DNA of 64,000 bases from Levilactobacillus tongjiangensis (lineage in GTDB: Bacteria; Bacillota; Bacilli; Lactobacillales; Lactobacillaceae). The stretch spans positions 104,497 to 168,496 of the forward strand of contig NZ_RHNY01000005.1 in NCBI RefSeq assembly GCF_003946345.1. The letters are read 5' to 3'. The notes under the pieces are model-generated. The model did no database searches. It was not told where the DNA came from and saw nothing but the letters and a program-made list of their open reading frames with translations. Shown here piece by piece: positions 40,644-49,478 of the stretch. The first letter of the stretch is position 1; every line of letters starts with the position of its first letter. Position numbers and translations under genes: made by a program.

Positions 40644-41915
40644 TTACTTCGTGATCTTAGTAACGCCGCCCATGTAAGGAACCAATACTTCTGGAACCGT
40701 TACGGAGCCATCAGCATTTTGGTAGTTTTCCAGGATAGCAGCGACCGTCCGCCCAACGGCTAATCCGGAACCGTTCAAGGCGTGAACGTATTGTAGCTTG
40801 CCGTTGTCATCACGGTATTGGATGTGAGCTCGTCGTGCTTGGAAGTCCGTTGTGTTAGAACAGCTAGAAATTTCCCGGTACGTGTTTTGTTCTGGGAACC
40901 AAACTTCCAGGTCGTTGGTCTTAGCGGCCGTGAAACTCATGTCGCTGGTGGTCAACGTAATCACGTGGTAGGCCAAGCCTAACTTCTGTAGCAGGTCCTC
41001 AGCGTGCTTCGTCAGGTGTTCCAGTTCATCCCAAGAATTTTCTGGTTTACAGAACTTCACCATTTCAACCTTGTTGAATTGGTGTAACCGAATCAATCCT
41101 CGAGTATCACGACCAGCACTCCCAGCTTCAGAACGGAAGGCAGGTGTTAAGGCAGTAAACCAGACTGGTAAATCCTCTTCCGGAATAACTTCGTCTCGGT
41201 AGTAGTTGACCAATGGCACTTCAGCCGTTGGAATCAGCGTCATTTCCTCGTCACGTAACTGATAAACATCTTCCTTGAACTTAGGGAATTGACCAGTCCC
41301 GTACATGGAGTCATCGTTCACGATGTATGGTGGCAAGACTTCTTTGAAGCCAGCTTCCGTGTTCTGATCCAAGAAGAAGTTATAGACTGCCCGTTCCAAC
41401 CGAGCACCTAGGCCCAAGTAGTACAGGTACCGGCTACCAGAAACCTTAGCGCCAGCTTCAAAGTCCAAAATACCGAGGTCTTCCCCGATTTCATAATGGG
41501 CCTTAGCAGTGAAATCCATGTTAGGCTTTTCGCCCCACCGACGGAGTTCAACACTGCCGTCTTCCGTCAAGCCAACGGGAACGCTATCGTCTGGAATGTT
41601 GGGCAAATGAGCGGCTGCATCGTGAACTTGCGTCTTTAAGTCATCCAAGTCATTGTCGATTTCCTTGATGTCAGCACTAACCTGGCGCATTTCAGTAATC
41701 TTGTCATCAGCGTCTTGCTTGTTACGCTTCAATTGAGAAATCTCATCAGAAACTGTGTTCCGTTGGGCCTTCATGGTTTCACTCTTAACAATGAGCGAAC
41801 GCCGCTTTTCGTCTAAGGCCAGTAAATCGTCGATTTCAGCAGGATCGACGCCACGGGTGGCTAACTTTTCCTTGATAAAATCTGGTTCCGTACGAATCAA
41901 CTTTAAATCTAACAT
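40644..41915 (-). CDS. serS: Seryl-tRNA synthetase
   Basis: A 423-residue class II synthetase. The N-terminal coiled-coil arm (about 30-100, rich in Lys/Glu) grips the tRNA-Ser variable arm; motif 2 ([27 protein letters not shown]; see about residues 255-281) and motif 3 ([15 protein letters not shown]) complete the active site. The ATG at 41915 has GAGGAG about 8 nt upstream; an open frame continues upstream to 42050 only because it reads through the T-box. Confidence 0.98.
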   Translation of the reverse strand: MLDLKLIRTEPDFIKEKLATRGVDPAEIDDLLALDEKRRSLIVKSETMKAQRNTVSDEISQLKRNKQDADDKITEMRQVSADIKEIDNDLDDLKTQVHDAAAHLPNIPDDSVPVGLTEDGSVELRRWGEKPNMDFTAKAHYEIGEDLGILDFEAGAKVSGSRYLYYLGLGARLERAVYNFFLDQNTEAGFKEVLPPYIVNDDSMYGTGQFPKFKEDVYQLRDEEMTLIPTAEVPLVNYYRDEVIPEEDLPVWFTALTPAFRSEAGSAGRDTRGLIRLHQFNKVEMVKFCKPENSWDELEHLTKHAEDLLQKLGLAYHVITLTTSDMSFTAAKTNDLEVWFPEQNTYREISSCSNTTDFQARRAHIQYRDDNGKLQYVHALNGSGLAVGRTVAAILENYQNADGSVTVPEVLVPYMGGVTKITK

Positions 41916-41956
41916 TTGATTAGCTCCTCTCAATTTCGCGGATAGTACACAAAAAA

Positions 41957-42168
41957 GGCCTCCGTCACATGGGACGAAGACCTTCGCGGTACCACCCAAG
42001 TTCATGGCTGGTCTCCCAGTCATACCCTTGAACATGATAACGGTCTGCACCGTGCGGAATTACCCGCCCACTTTAGTTAGTGCTGGAATTTTCGACGTTG
42101 CGGTTTGCAGCTTTCCCCGCTTCTCTGGCCGTCTACTTGAAAGGCACCACGTGTTTTTGATTAATCAC
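41957..42168 (-). promoter_or_regulatory. T-box leader of serS
   Basis: Minus strand: Stem I region with AGTA and an apical AGAGA-like bulge, the signature GGGTGGTACCGCG (about 41984-41996), then a terminator GGTCTTCGTC/GACGGAGGCC (41957-41982) with a run of six T. The likely specifier is TCC in AAATTCCAGC, a serine codon, matching the gene. Confidence 0.93.
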
Positions 42169-42197
42169 ATCATAACGTATTTTAATCTCAGAAGCAA
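42169..42197 (-). promoter_or_regulatory. Promoter of serS
   Basis: Minus strand: -35 TTGCTT (42192-42197), 17-nt spacer, -10 TATGAT (42169-42174). Confidence 0.7.
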
Positions 42198-42200
42198 TGA

Positions 42201-42833
42201 TTAAAGCGACGCAATCTTTTCGTCGATCAACCGCAGAACCTCTTTACGAGCCGCTGCGTCTTCAACGAAGTCCAGCTGATCACCGTCAATTTGCATCTTT
42301 GGTGACTTGTCGTAACTGTTGTACCAGTTCACGTAACGTTGATCAAGTTGTTGATAGTATTCGTACAAACTAGGATCATTAGCAACTTGTTCATAAGAAC
42401 GACCGCGCTTCTCAATCCGTTCCAACATCGTTTCAAACGAAATGTTGATATGGATCAAGAGGTCCGGGTTCTTCTTGTGCGTTGCGTCTGGCAATTCTTG
42501 CATCATGTTGGCCAGTAAGGAGTCATAAATATCAACTTCCGTCGTGGTGGCCCGACCTAAATCGGCGTTCAAATGAAAGAGTAAGGAATCTTCAAAGATT
42601 GAGCGGTCTAAGACACTCTCATCATCGGCGTTGGCAGCCTTAATGCTATCCAATCGCTTGTTTAAAAAGTAGATTTGCAATAAGAATGCATACTTTTGGG
42701 GGTTCTGGTAGAACAACGGCAAGATCTTGTTGTCATCCACTGATTCATAAAATGCTGGTTTGTTTAAATGTTCGGCTAGCAACGTGGTCAAACTCGTTTT
42801 GCCGGCTCCGATAGTTCCCGATAGTACAAGCAT
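42201..42833 (-). CDS. Deoxynucleoside kinase (deoxyadenosine/deoxyguanosine kinase type)
   Basis: A 210-residue kinase of the dNK family that salvages deoxynucleosides. P-loop GTIGAGKTS (about residues 6-14), the DRS motif (VLDRSIFEDSLLF) and the LID arginines in ERIEKRGRSYE are present. Lactobacilli usually have a dAK/dGK pair; only one copy is here. The ATG at 42833 has AAAGGAG 8 nt upstream; the open frame extends about 31 codons further without support. Confidence 0.92.
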   Translation of the reverse strand: MLVLSGTIGAGKTSLTTLLAEHLNKPAFYESVDDNKILPLFYQNPQKYAFLLQIYFLNKRLDSIKAANADDESVLDRSIFEDSLLFHLNADLGRATTTEVDIYDSLLANMMQELPDATHKKNPDLLIHINISFETMLERIEKRGRSYEQVANDPSLYEYYQQLDQRYVNWYNSYDKSPKMQIDGDQLDFVEDAAARKEVLRLIDEKIASL

Positions 42834-42912
42834 GCAATTCTCTCCTTTAATAACTGGCGCACCGGGCTTTTCCCCGGCCAAAATTTCAACACCACATATT
42901 GTACCAACCTCA

Positions 42913-42940
42913 AGTATAAAAGACAATATGTCGTGGTAAA
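42913..42940 (-). promoter_or_regulatory. Promoter of the deoxynucleoside kinase gene
   Basis: Minus strand: -35 TTTACC (42935-42940), 16-nt spacer, -10 TATACT (42913-42918). Confidence 0.55.
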
Positions 42941-42983
42941 TTTACCCGTGTCGATTTCACTAAAGTGGCTAATTTACCGACAA

Positions 42984-43027
42984 GAAACGGCGACTAGTTA
43001 GGTTTTGCCCGGACTAGTCGCCGTTTC
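42984..43027 (-). terminator. Terminator of the lysine permease gene
   Basis: A 15-bp perfect stem, GAAACGGCGACTAGT/ACTAGTCGCCGTTTC, with a 14-nt loop; TTTC ending the stem plus TTG follow on the minus strand. Confidence 0.8.
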
Positions 43028-43065
43028 ATTATTTATTTAATTTCAATTGCCCACACAATCTCAAA

Positions 43066-44577
43066 TTAATCGTTGGCTGCAGCTTCAGTCTTAACTTCCT
43101 TCAAAGTTCCGTCCTTGTGAACTGGAGAAACGTCAACTTCACTCAATGGAATCAACTTCGTGTGCTTCTTGATCTTGTACCCAATGTAGAGCACTAAGAC
43201 TAATGGCACACTGATGTAAGTAACCAGAACTTGTTCCCAGTTACCAGAGAAGAAGGATTGTGGATCTTGACCCACGATAACGGCGACACAGAGTACCAAC
43301 GCTAAGATAGGACCCACTGGGAACCACTTTGCATGGTAGCCCAATTCCTTCAGTTGATGACCTTGCTTGATGAAGGCCCGACGGAACCGGTAATGTGACA
43401 AAGCAATCCCAAACCAAGCGATGAACCCGGTCAACCCACTAGCAGCAACTAACCACATGTAGATCTGAGGACCGGCAATACTACTGATAAACGTCAATGC
43501 AGCGATAAACGTCGTTGCAAACAGTGCAGGGTAAGGAATCCCGTTGTGACCCGTCCGTTCGAAGAAACTTGGGGCATAACCTTCCTTAGACAGAGAGTAC
43601 AACATCCGGGTGGAAGCGTACATCCCTGAGTTAGCAGCAGAGATAACGGCGGTCAAGATAACCGCGTTCATGACACTGGCAGCTGCGGCTAAACCAGCCC
43701 GCTTGAAGACCAACGTGAATGGACTGATAGCAATATCCGTTGCAGAAGAACCTAACAAATCATGACTCGTGTATGGTAAGACGGCGGCGATAACAAAGAT
43801 AGCTAGAATATAGAATAAAATGATCCGCCAGAAAACAGAATTGATTGCCTTAGGAACACTGTGCGCAGGGTCTTCAGATTCACCGGCCGTGATACCAACT
43901 AATTCAGTACCTTGGAATGAGAATCCGGCAACCACGAACACACTCAGAATTGCTGGGAAGCCGCCAACGAATGGGGCCTTCTTGTAGGTGAAGTTTTCCA
44001 AGCCAGTGGCATGACCACCCATGATACCAAAAATGGTTAAAATCCCAACGGCTAAGAAGATGAAGATGGTGATAACCTTGATCAATGACATCCAGAATTC
44101 CGTTTCACCAAAGGCTTGAACGGAAAAGGCGTTGATCGTGAAGACCAGAACTAACGCAATTGCACTCCAGATCCAACCCGGTACACCTGGTAACCAGAAC
44201 TTCATAACCAGAGCAGCAGTCGAAATATCAACGGCAACGGTGATGGCCCAGTTGAACCAATAGTTCCACCCCATGGCAAACCCTAAAGCTGGATCAACAT
44301 ACTTAGCGGAGTAAGCGGCGAATGAACCTGAAATTGGCATGTTCGTAGCCATTTCCCCTAAACTAGTCATCAAGAAGTACACCATCAATCCCATGGCAAC
44401 GTACGCAACTAACGCACCACCAGGCCCGGCAGTCGAAATTGCCGACCCACTTGCGACGAATAATCCTGTACCAATACAACCACCTAACGCAATCATTGAA
44501 ACGTGACGCGTCTTGAGTCCCCGCTTAACCTGATCTGAGGCCTCACTCGTTGTTGCGTTTGTCATGCTTTGTTCCAT
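43066..44577 (-). CDS. lysP: Lysine permease, amino acid-polyamine-organocation (APC) family
   Basis: A 503-residue permease with about twelve helices. MIALGGCIGTGLFVASGSAISTAGPGG near residues 28-54 (quoted to 27 residues in two parts: MIALGGCIGTGLF and VASGSAISTAGPGG) is the helix 1 signature of the AAT subfamily (LysP, GabP, PheP). The substrate is assigned mainly from the lysine riboswitch directly upstream. AAGGAGG precedes the ATG at 7-8 nt. It is monocistronic between the riboswitch and a strong terminator. Confidence 0.9.
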   Translation of the reverse strand: MEQSMTNATTSEASDQVKRGLKTRHVSMIALGGCIGTGLFVASGSAISTAGPGGALVAYVAMGLMVYFLMTSLGEMATNMPISGSFAAYSAKYVDPALGFAMGWNYWFNWAITVAVDISTAALVMKFWLPGVPGWIWSAIALVLVFTINAFSVQAFGETEFWMSLIKVITIFIFLAVGILTIFGIMGGHATGLENFTYKKAPFVGGFPAILSVFVVAGFSFQGTELVGITAGESEDPAHSVPKAINSVFWRIILFYILAIFVIAAVLPYTSHDLLGSSATDIAISPFTLVFKRAGLAAAASVMNAVILTAVISAANSGMYASTRMLYSLSKEGYAPSFFERTGHNGIPYPALFATTFIAALTFISSIAGPQIYMWLVAASGLTGFIAWFGIALSHYRFRRAFIKQGHQLKELGYHAKWFPVGPILALVLCVAVIVGQDPQSFFSGNWEQVLVTYISVPLVLVLYIGYKIKKHTKLIPLSEVDVSPVHKDGTLKEVKTEAAAND

Positions 44578-44632
44578 AAATGTTTCCTCCTTCTTTTTAT
44601 AGAAGGACTTCCTCGAAACGACCTAGTGAACG

Positions 44633-44671
44633 AAAAAATCCCTTCCGCAGAAAAGCTTAGCGAAAGAGATT
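44633..44671 (-). terminator. Expression-platform terminator of the lysine riboswitch
   Basis: Minus strand AATCTCTTTCGC/GCGGAAGGGATT, a 12-bp stem with an 11-nt loop, then TTTT. It lies between the aptamer and lysP. Confidence 0.9.
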
Positions 44672-44702
44672 GGAAAGTTCATTATTCCAAGTCAATATCG
44701 TT

Positions 44703-44872
44703 GAAAGCGCCCCGCAACCCATATTTGGCTGCGACAGTCCCTGATCTGTTAAACCAGGACCCAACCTGCAAGCTATGTCCTCACTTACAAGTTTCGGCGA
44801 CCGCCCCTTTAACTTTCCCTCTGCGATGTGACCCATCTCAGGAAAGCGACTCTTGTTGGTCGCGCCTCTTCT
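44703..44872 (-). ncRNA. Lysine riboswitch (L box) aptamer
   Basis: Read on the minus strand, the 170-nt leader contains the L-box core segments in order: AGAGGCGCGA, GGGAAAGTTAAAGGG, GTCGCCGAA, GGTTGGGTCCTGG, GGGACTGTCGC, and GGGGCGCTTTC closing P1. When lysine binds, the downstream terminator is expected to form. Confidence 0.9.
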
Positions 44873-44886
44873 ATTCGATACTTTGT

Positions 44887-44915
44887 AGTATACTCATCCG
44901 TCCGAAACATTGCAA
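44887..44915 (-). promoter_or_regulatory. Promoter of the lysP transcript
   Basis: Minus strand: -35 TTGCAA (44910-44915), 17-nt spacer, -10 TATACT (44887-44892). Confidence 0.8.
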
Positions 44916-44938
44916 GATTAAATTGCGATTAGAGTCAA

Positions 44939-45472
44939 TTAATTTGTCGGTTTCGTGGTTACCAACCGGTATAAAGCTTGTGGTACCGGCGTTAGGCTCA
45001 TCCCGGAAATTGCCATAAAATGTTCGTCCAAAGTTTGGAAACCTAATTTTTCTAATACTCGGCGGGACCGTTGATTCTCCACCAGACTGGTTGCCCAAAT
45101 CTGAATGCCGACTGGCAAACCTGCTAATAGTGCCTGTAGCGCCTCAGTCATTAACCCACTTCCCCAGTAAGCTGGGTCCAGTAAATAGCCGAGGTCAACT
45201 GCCAAGGGGTCTGGTTGCCCTTCCGCGGTAACCCGATCATAGAACACGATCACACCGATCAACTGGTTACTTTGCTTATCCACAATGGCTCGTGAATAGG
45301 GGTTGCGCCGGTCGGCCTGTAACCACTGAGCTACCTCCATCTTGCTGGGATGAGCCGCTGCCCCAGCGAGCTTGGCAATTTCTGGTTGGGTGACCAGCCG
45401 TTGATACGCTGTCAGGTCGCTTTCAACTAACGGCCGAAGAATCAATCTTGTTGTTCTAAACACTACTGTCAT
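44939..45472 (-). CDS. GNAT acetyltransferase, RimJ/RimL type
   Basis: A 177-residue acetyltransferase. RTTRLILRPLVESDLTAYQRL at the N-terminus and YLLDPAYWGSGLMTEALQALL (acetyl-CoA-binding motif A) followed by SRRVLEKLGFQ are typical of the RimJ/RimL group, which acetylates N-termini of ribosomal proteins or small amines. The substrate cannot be deduced. It has no co-transcribed neighbour. Confidence 0.85.
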   Translation of the reverse strand: MTVVFRTTRLILRPLVESDLTAYQRLVTQPEIAKLAGAAAHPSKMEVAQWLQADRRNPYSRAIVDKQSNQLIGVIVFYDRVTAEGQPDPLAVDLGYLLDPAYWGSGLMTEALQALLAGLPVGIQIWATSLVENQRSRRVLEKLGFQTLDEHFMAISGMSLTPVPQALYRLVTTKPTN

Positions 45473-45509
45473 GACAGACCACTTCCTTCAATGGACTTCT
45501 TAATTGCGG

Positions 45510-45585
45510 TACAATATCCCTATAGTTTCATCAGTACGAGTGCTATTACCTGACTCGCACGATTTTATTTTGGGAGGGTTCACAT
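45510..45585 (+). promoter_or_regulatory. Probable promoter and binding site of the alpha/beta hydrolase gene
   Basis: -35 TTCAAT (45487-45492), 17-nt spacer, -10 TACAAT (45510-45515); GGGAGGG 7 nt before the TTG start decides the start codon. Confidence 0.5.
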
Positions 45586-46380
45586 TTGAAAATCATTACC
45601 CAGTCACTTGCTAGCGATTCCGCCGTTTACCTGCAGGGCTACTTGCGGCAACCCGAAGATACCACATTAACTTACCCCGCCGTCGTCATCGTCCCTGGTG
45701 GCTCGTACACGCACATTCCGGAGCAACAGGCGGAAGACCTAGCCATGGCGTGGTTTGCCCGCGGTTACCAAGCCTTCTTCCTCCGCTACTCATTCGTCGG
45801 TGAAAAACAGCCCCTGTTGCCGACACCCGTGGTTGAGTTAGCCCAGAGTTTAGCACTGATTCGGCAAAATTCAACCGCTTGGCAAATCCAAGCGGACAAT
45901 CTGATTATAGCCGGCTTTTCAGTTGGTGGCCATATCACGGCGTTATTTAATAATTTATGGCACGACGCGGCTTTCAACCAGTTGGCTGGAACCACACCAG
46001 CACAAATCAAGCCACGGGCCGTTATCTTGGGCTATCCGGTAATCACACCGGCCGCTGGCTTCCCAAACGATGACGCAACTTTAGCTAGCTGGACAGACGA
46101 TCCCCAAAGCATTGCTGCCGACCAACAGGTAACCGCCAGCAATGTTCCGACCTTTATCTGGGTGACAGCTGCCGACCCGCTGGTCCCCGTTCAAAACGCC
46201 CTCGCCTATGCTCAGGCAACCATCGCCGCGGGGGTGGACACTGAATTACACGTCTTCCATCAAGGCCCCCACGGTTTGGCTTTGGCTAATTCAGTCACGG
46301 CTTGGAAACCAGGAACGGACCTGCCACATGTGGCCCATTGGTTGGATCTAGCCAATGAATGGCTGACTGAACTTCCTTAA
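45586..46380 (+). CDS. Alpha/beta hydrolase, esterase/acetyl-xylan-esterase-like
   Basis: A 264-residue cytosolic hydrolase with no signal peptide. The oxyanion region VVIVPGGSYTHIPEQQAE resembles HGG-type esterases (BD-FAE/Axe2-like). The nucleophile Ser is in GFSVGGH (about residue 109), and ADPLVP and HGLAL supply the probable Asp and His. It starts at TTG with GGGAGGG upstream. Related lactobacillus proteins act on short acyl esters; the true substrate is unknown. Confidence 0.85.
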   Translation: MKIITQSLASDSAVYLQGYLRQPEDTTLTYPAVVIVPGGSYTHIPEQQAEDLAMAWFARGYQAFFLRYSFVGEKQPLLPTPVVELAQSLALIRQNSTAWQIQADNLIIAGFSVGGHITALFNNLWHDAAFNQLAGTTPAQIKPRAVILGYPVITPAAGFPNDDATLASWTDDPQSIAADQQVTASNVPTFIWVTAADPLVPVQNALAYAQATIAAGVDTELHVFHQGPHGLALANSVTAWKPGTDLPHVAHWLDLANEWLTELP

Positions 46381-46430
46381 TCTCCGGCCCTGGTTGGCTC
46401 GGGTGCCATAGACTTAAAATTCGTCTCACC

Positions 46431-46590
46431 AGCCACCTGCGGCGGTCAGAGATTCCGCCCGCTGTGGGGGAACGCCTCCGGCCTGAAAATCGGTCCTGCG
46501 GCTCGGTTTGAAGCCTGAAAAACCATCAGTCTCCAAACACGTCCCACGCTGTAATCCGAGAATCGGCTAACACCGTCGACACAGCTGGCT
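46431..46590 (-). repeat. Structured intergenic element D
   Basis: Minus strand: AGCC and GCTGTG pair with CACAGC and GGCT across the element; GTGTCGA follows the 5' arm; hairpin 2 is GTTTGGAG/CTTCAAAC, followed by CGAG; a degenerate hairpin 3 contains GGACCG/CAGGCC; then CCCCCACAGCG. Hairpin 1 (around AGCCGATTCTCGGAT) is shorter than in the others. It forms a divergent pair with element C. Confidence 0.65.
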
Positions 46591-46703
46591 CCACCACTGA
46601 CCCCCTCCGGTTAAACAGGTTCTTGGAAACTAAACTAGTTTAAACGCCTGAATGACAGTACTTACGCAATATTATTGGTGCGCCACTAGGTAGCCGAGAG
46701 TGA

Positions 46704-46848
46704 GCCAAATTTGGACTCAGCCGTGGGATTTTCAAGTGTTTTTCTTGAAAATGGCGACTTGAAGACGTGCTTTGCGGCTTCAAGCGAGGGGCAAGACCGC
46801 CCTTGGGCTTGCCCCGTCCTGCCCACAGCGTTCCAGTCCAAATTTGGC
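46704..46848 (+). repeat. Structured intergenic element C
   Basis: Perfect 14-bp closing arms GCCAAATTTGGACT/AGTCCAAATTTGGC. Hairpin 1 ATTTTCAAG/CTTGAAAAT, hairpin 2 CTTGAAG/CTTCAAG, CGAG, hairpin 3 GGGGCAAG/CTTGCCCC with the CCGCCC apical part, then CCCACAGCG. Same layout as the other copies. Confidence 0.8.
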
Positions 46849-46957
46849 GCACGGTAAGGCGATAACTTCCCACTATATCTGACTAAACTCCAATACTTAA
46901 TCCTTGTTGTATCAGGCACAGTGAATGTGTCAGTGCTTTCAACCTTTAGTTAAACTA

Positions 46958-47004
46958 CAAAAAACGTCGGTACTACTCCTCAACGGAGTCGGTACCGACG
47001 TTTT
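46958..47004 (-). terminator. Bidirectional terminator after the PAP2 gene
   Basis: Stem ACGTCGGTAC/GTACCGACGT with a GACTCCG/CGGAGTC-containing top, T-runs on both sides. It probably serves the PAP2 gene. Confidence 0.92.
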
Positions 47005-47017
47005 AATTTTGCCTAAT

Positions 47018-47686
47018 TTAAATTTCAGAACGTTTCAAGAACGGCCATTTCTGCATGACCGGCGCGAAACGGATGTACAAGCCTTCTGCACACTGCAACC
47101 ATAGGTAGCCCAGTAACAAAGCACCAAACGTATCAGTTGGGAAATGGGCATTGAGGTAGACCCGTGAAATCATCACCAGTGCCATCCAGATAATCAGGAT
47201 GATGCGCACCAACCAGGCCTTCCAAACCGTCATAATCATTGGAATTAAGATGATCCAAATCATAGCGACGATTAGGAACGTCCCAAAGACGTGACCACTG
47301 GGAAAGCTAAACCCATCGTCAATGGCTAGATGGGCGCTTGGACGAGCACGTTTGACAACGTCCTTGACGATGGTCGCCAGAACATCCCCACCCGCTAAGG
47401 TGGCTAAACACCACAACGCCGGCACCTTGAACTTAAAGCCCCACAGGAAGAAGGCCAAGACCAAGACCCAGATAATGGCTAACTTAGGTTCCGCCAAGCT
47501 GGTCACCCCACGGTACAATAACGTCTTCCAGCCCGGCTGATTTTTTTGGATAATGTCAACGATTGACGAATCCAAGAAATCAACGTAAGCGTTTTGCATT
47601 TTTATGTAGAAAGCAATAATCAGGAACAGTAGCGTGGCAAGCGTAAACTTCCATGGTCGGTCCCGATCACGATTAAATAGCATCAT
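47018..47686 (-). CDS. PAP2-family lipid phosphatase
   Basis: A 222-residue membrane phosphatase with about six helices. The three catalytic motifs are visible: KDVVKRARP, FPSGH and SRVYLNAHFPTD. Such enzymes dephosphorylate phosphatidylglycerophosphate or undecaprenyl pyrophosphate at the outer membrane face; which one cannot be told. The start is the first of two ATGs (47686), about 10 nt after AAAGGA. Confidence 0.92.
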   Translation of the reverse strand: MMLFNRDRDRPWKFTLATLLFLIIAFYIKMQNAYVDFLDSSIVDIIQKNQPGWKTLLYRGVTSLAEPKLAIIWVLVLAFFLWGFKFKVPALWCLATLAGGDVLATIVKDVVKRARPSAHLAIDDGFSFPSGHVFGTFLIVAMIWIILIPMIMTVWKAWLVRIILIIWMALVMISRVYLNAHFPTDTFGALLLGYLWLQCAEGLYIRFAPVMQKWPFLKRSEI

Positions 47687-47728
47687 GATAATAGTTTCCT
47701 TTCGTCATACCCGATTCTGGGAAAATCC

Positions 47729-47768
47729 CCTAGAAATGAGTATACCACCCCACCAATAAATTTCTAGG
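47729..47768 (-). promoter_or_regulatory. Inverted repeat flanking the PAP2 -10 element
   Basis: CCTAGAAAT (47729-47737) and ATTTCTAGG (47760-47768) are a perfect 9-bp inverted repeat with a 22-nt spacer that contains TATACT (47739-47744 complement), a -10 with no good -35. It could be an operator. Confidence 0.45.
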
Positions 47769-47810
47769 AAATCTCAAGACATTAAGGTTTTCCTAAAAGG
47801 TCGGCGGCAC

Positions 47811-47855
47811 AATAAAAGCGAACCACTCCGCGGATAGCGCCCGGAAATGATTCGC
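47811..47855 (-). terminator. Terminator of the MntR-like gene
   Basis: Minus strand GCGAATCATTTCCG/CGGAGTGGTTCGC stem followed by TTTTATTG. Confidence 0.88.
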
Positions 47856-47863
47856 CAGATCAA

Positions 47864-48511
47864 TTACTTAACAAAGATATAGTGTGAGGCCTTGTAACTC
47901 ACAATTAGTTGGGCATCATCCGTTAAATTCTGAACGGTCACTGGCCCTTCAAACGGATCGTGCTTCAAAATACGTAGTTGGTCGCCGATATCAAGCTTCA
48001 AGTCACCTAAGTACGTTAACAGATCATGGTTGTCAATAAACCGATCGACCGTCACCACAGACCCATCTTCGGCGTCGTTCAACACCGTGTGGCTATCCTC
48101 GTGATAGTGGCCAAAACGGTCAGGAATCACGCCACCATGGGGACAGTGAGTCGGATGGCCGAGCATATCATCCAGTGCATTGACCAATTTGGGACTCGTC
48201 ACATGCTCCAAAACTTCGGCCTCATCGTGTACATCGGGTAGTTCGTAATCTAGTTTTTCAACTAAAAAGTCTTCCCAAATCCGGTGCTTGCGAACCAAGT
48301 CTTCAGCCAACCGAATTCCTCGATTAGTCAGAGAAATACCGGCATACGGCGTGTGTTCTGCCAGCCCCTCAGCGGCCATCTTATTAACCATTTCGGTTAC
48401 TGAGCCCGCTGCAATATTTAAGCTGATTGCAATCTGCTTATTGGAAACCTTTTTCTGTTTCCCACCCAGCTCAAAAATAATTTTTAAATAATCCTCCTTC
48501 ATAGGAGTCAT
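47864..48511 (-). CDS. mntR: DtxR/MntR-family metal-dependent regulator
   Basis: A 215-residue regulator: winged helix (about 1-65, VSNKQIAISLNIAAGSVTEMVNKM), dimerisation/metal domain with HRIWEDFLVEKL, HDEAEVLEHV and GHPTHCPHGG supplying Glu/Cys/His ligands, and a C-terminal FeoA/SH3-like domain (about 145-215). MntR relatives repress Mn2+ or Fe2+ uptake when the metal is plentiful. The full-length, FeoA-containing form and CPHG ligand are nearer to DtxR/IdeR, so Mn specificity is inference. A zinc-type CDF exporter lies directly upstream. Confidence 0.85.
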   Translation of the reverse strand: MTPMKEDYLKIIFELGGKQKKVSNKQIAISLNIAAGSVTEMVNKMAAEGLAEHTPYAGISLTNRGIRLAEDLVRKHRIWEDFLVEKLDYELPDVHDEAEVLEHVTSPKLVNALDDMLGHPTHCPHGGVIPDRFGHYHEDSHTVLNDAEDGSVVTVDRFIDNHDLLTYLGDLKLDIGDQLRILKHDPFEGPVTVQNLTDDAQLIVSYKASHYIFVK

Positions 48512-48578
48512 TTATTGTTCACCTCATCTAGAATTGTGATTCCTTTATACCGCGAAACTCAGCAAAGTGCAAGCTTAA

Positions 48579-49478
48579 TTAATCATGCCGCCAATCATTT
48601 TGCTGATAAAACAGCGACTCGTTCTCACCCCGGTGGCATTCAGCTTGAATCGTCACGTGGTTCACCCCATATTTCCGACACAGAATGGCTTCAATCTGCC
48701 GGTAAATCGGTTCGACCTGACTCAATGGTAAGTCGTCCATGTTCACGTGCACGGAGACCACCACGTTATTCTCGTCGATCTGCCAAGCGTGCAAATGGTG
48801 CACGCCCTCAACCTCAGGCAACGCCGTGAGATCTTGTGAAATCCCCTCGTAGTCCAGCGCCGGTGACGCCTCCATCAGAATATCAAATGTCTGCTTAATG
48901 ATGGGCCACGACTCATAGCTGATATAGCCAGCCACCAGGATCGTAATCACTGGGTCGACCCAGTAAATCTGCCAAACGGTAATCAGCACGGCTCCGATGA
49001 TCACGCCGACGGACGCCAACGCATCACTGAGCAAGTGTAGGTAGGTCGCCCGAATATTTAGATTGTGCTTGGCCCCGTGGTTCAATAAGACCGTCGAAAG
49101 CAAGTTGGCTAAGAAACTAACGACCGCTACCACCAACATGATGTCACCTTTGACTGGTTCGGGGTGCATCAACCGTCGGACCGCTTCAATCGCCAACACG
49201 ACCGAAATCACGATGAGGATGCCAGCGTTCAATAAGGCCGCCAAAATTTCGGCTCGCCGATACCCAAACGTGTTGCTACGTGTCTGTTGCCGACCGCCAA
49301 TCCGGTGGGCAATGTAACTCAAGACCACCGACAGAGCGTCTCCAAGATTATGAAACGCGTCAGACAACAGTGAGAGACTGCCCGACAGGATTCCCCCTAA
49401 TAGCTCGAACACGGTGATCACAACGTTCAAAATTGTTACCAACAGAAACCGGCTCCCCGTGAGCCCACTCTTCTCCAA
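48579..49478 (-). CDS. Cation diffusion facilitator, zinc exporter type (CzcD/ZitB-like)
   Basis: A 299-residue CDF with six helices and a cytosolic C-terminal domain. The metal site is HxxxD in helix 2 (FHNLGDA) and HxxxD in helix 5 (HLLSDAL), the HD-HD set associated with Zn2+ (and Cd2+/Co2+). The C-terminal HLHAWQIDENN is family-typical. Start TTG with GGGGGG upstream. It lies 67 nt upstream of the MntR-like gene on the same strand and may be co-transcribed. Confidence 0.9.
   Translation of the reverse strand: MEKSGLTGSRFLLVTILNVVITVFELLGGILSGSLSLLSDAFHNLGDALSVVLSYIAHRIGGRQQTRSNTFGYRRAEILAALLNAGILIVISVVLAIEAVRRLMHPEPVKGDIMLVVAVVSFLANLLSTVLLNHGAKHNLNIRATYLHLLSDALASVGVIIGAVLITVWQIYWVDPVITILVAGYISYESWPIIKQTFDILMEASPALDYEGISQDLTALPEVEGVHHLHAWQIDENNVVVSVHVNMDDLPLSQVEPIYRQIEAILCRKYGVNHVTIQAECHRGENESLFYQQNDWRHD

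Noticed and set aside
41916..42050. Upstream extension of serS
   Set aside because: It translates the T-box antiterminator and terminator; the real ATG has a proper binding site at 41915.
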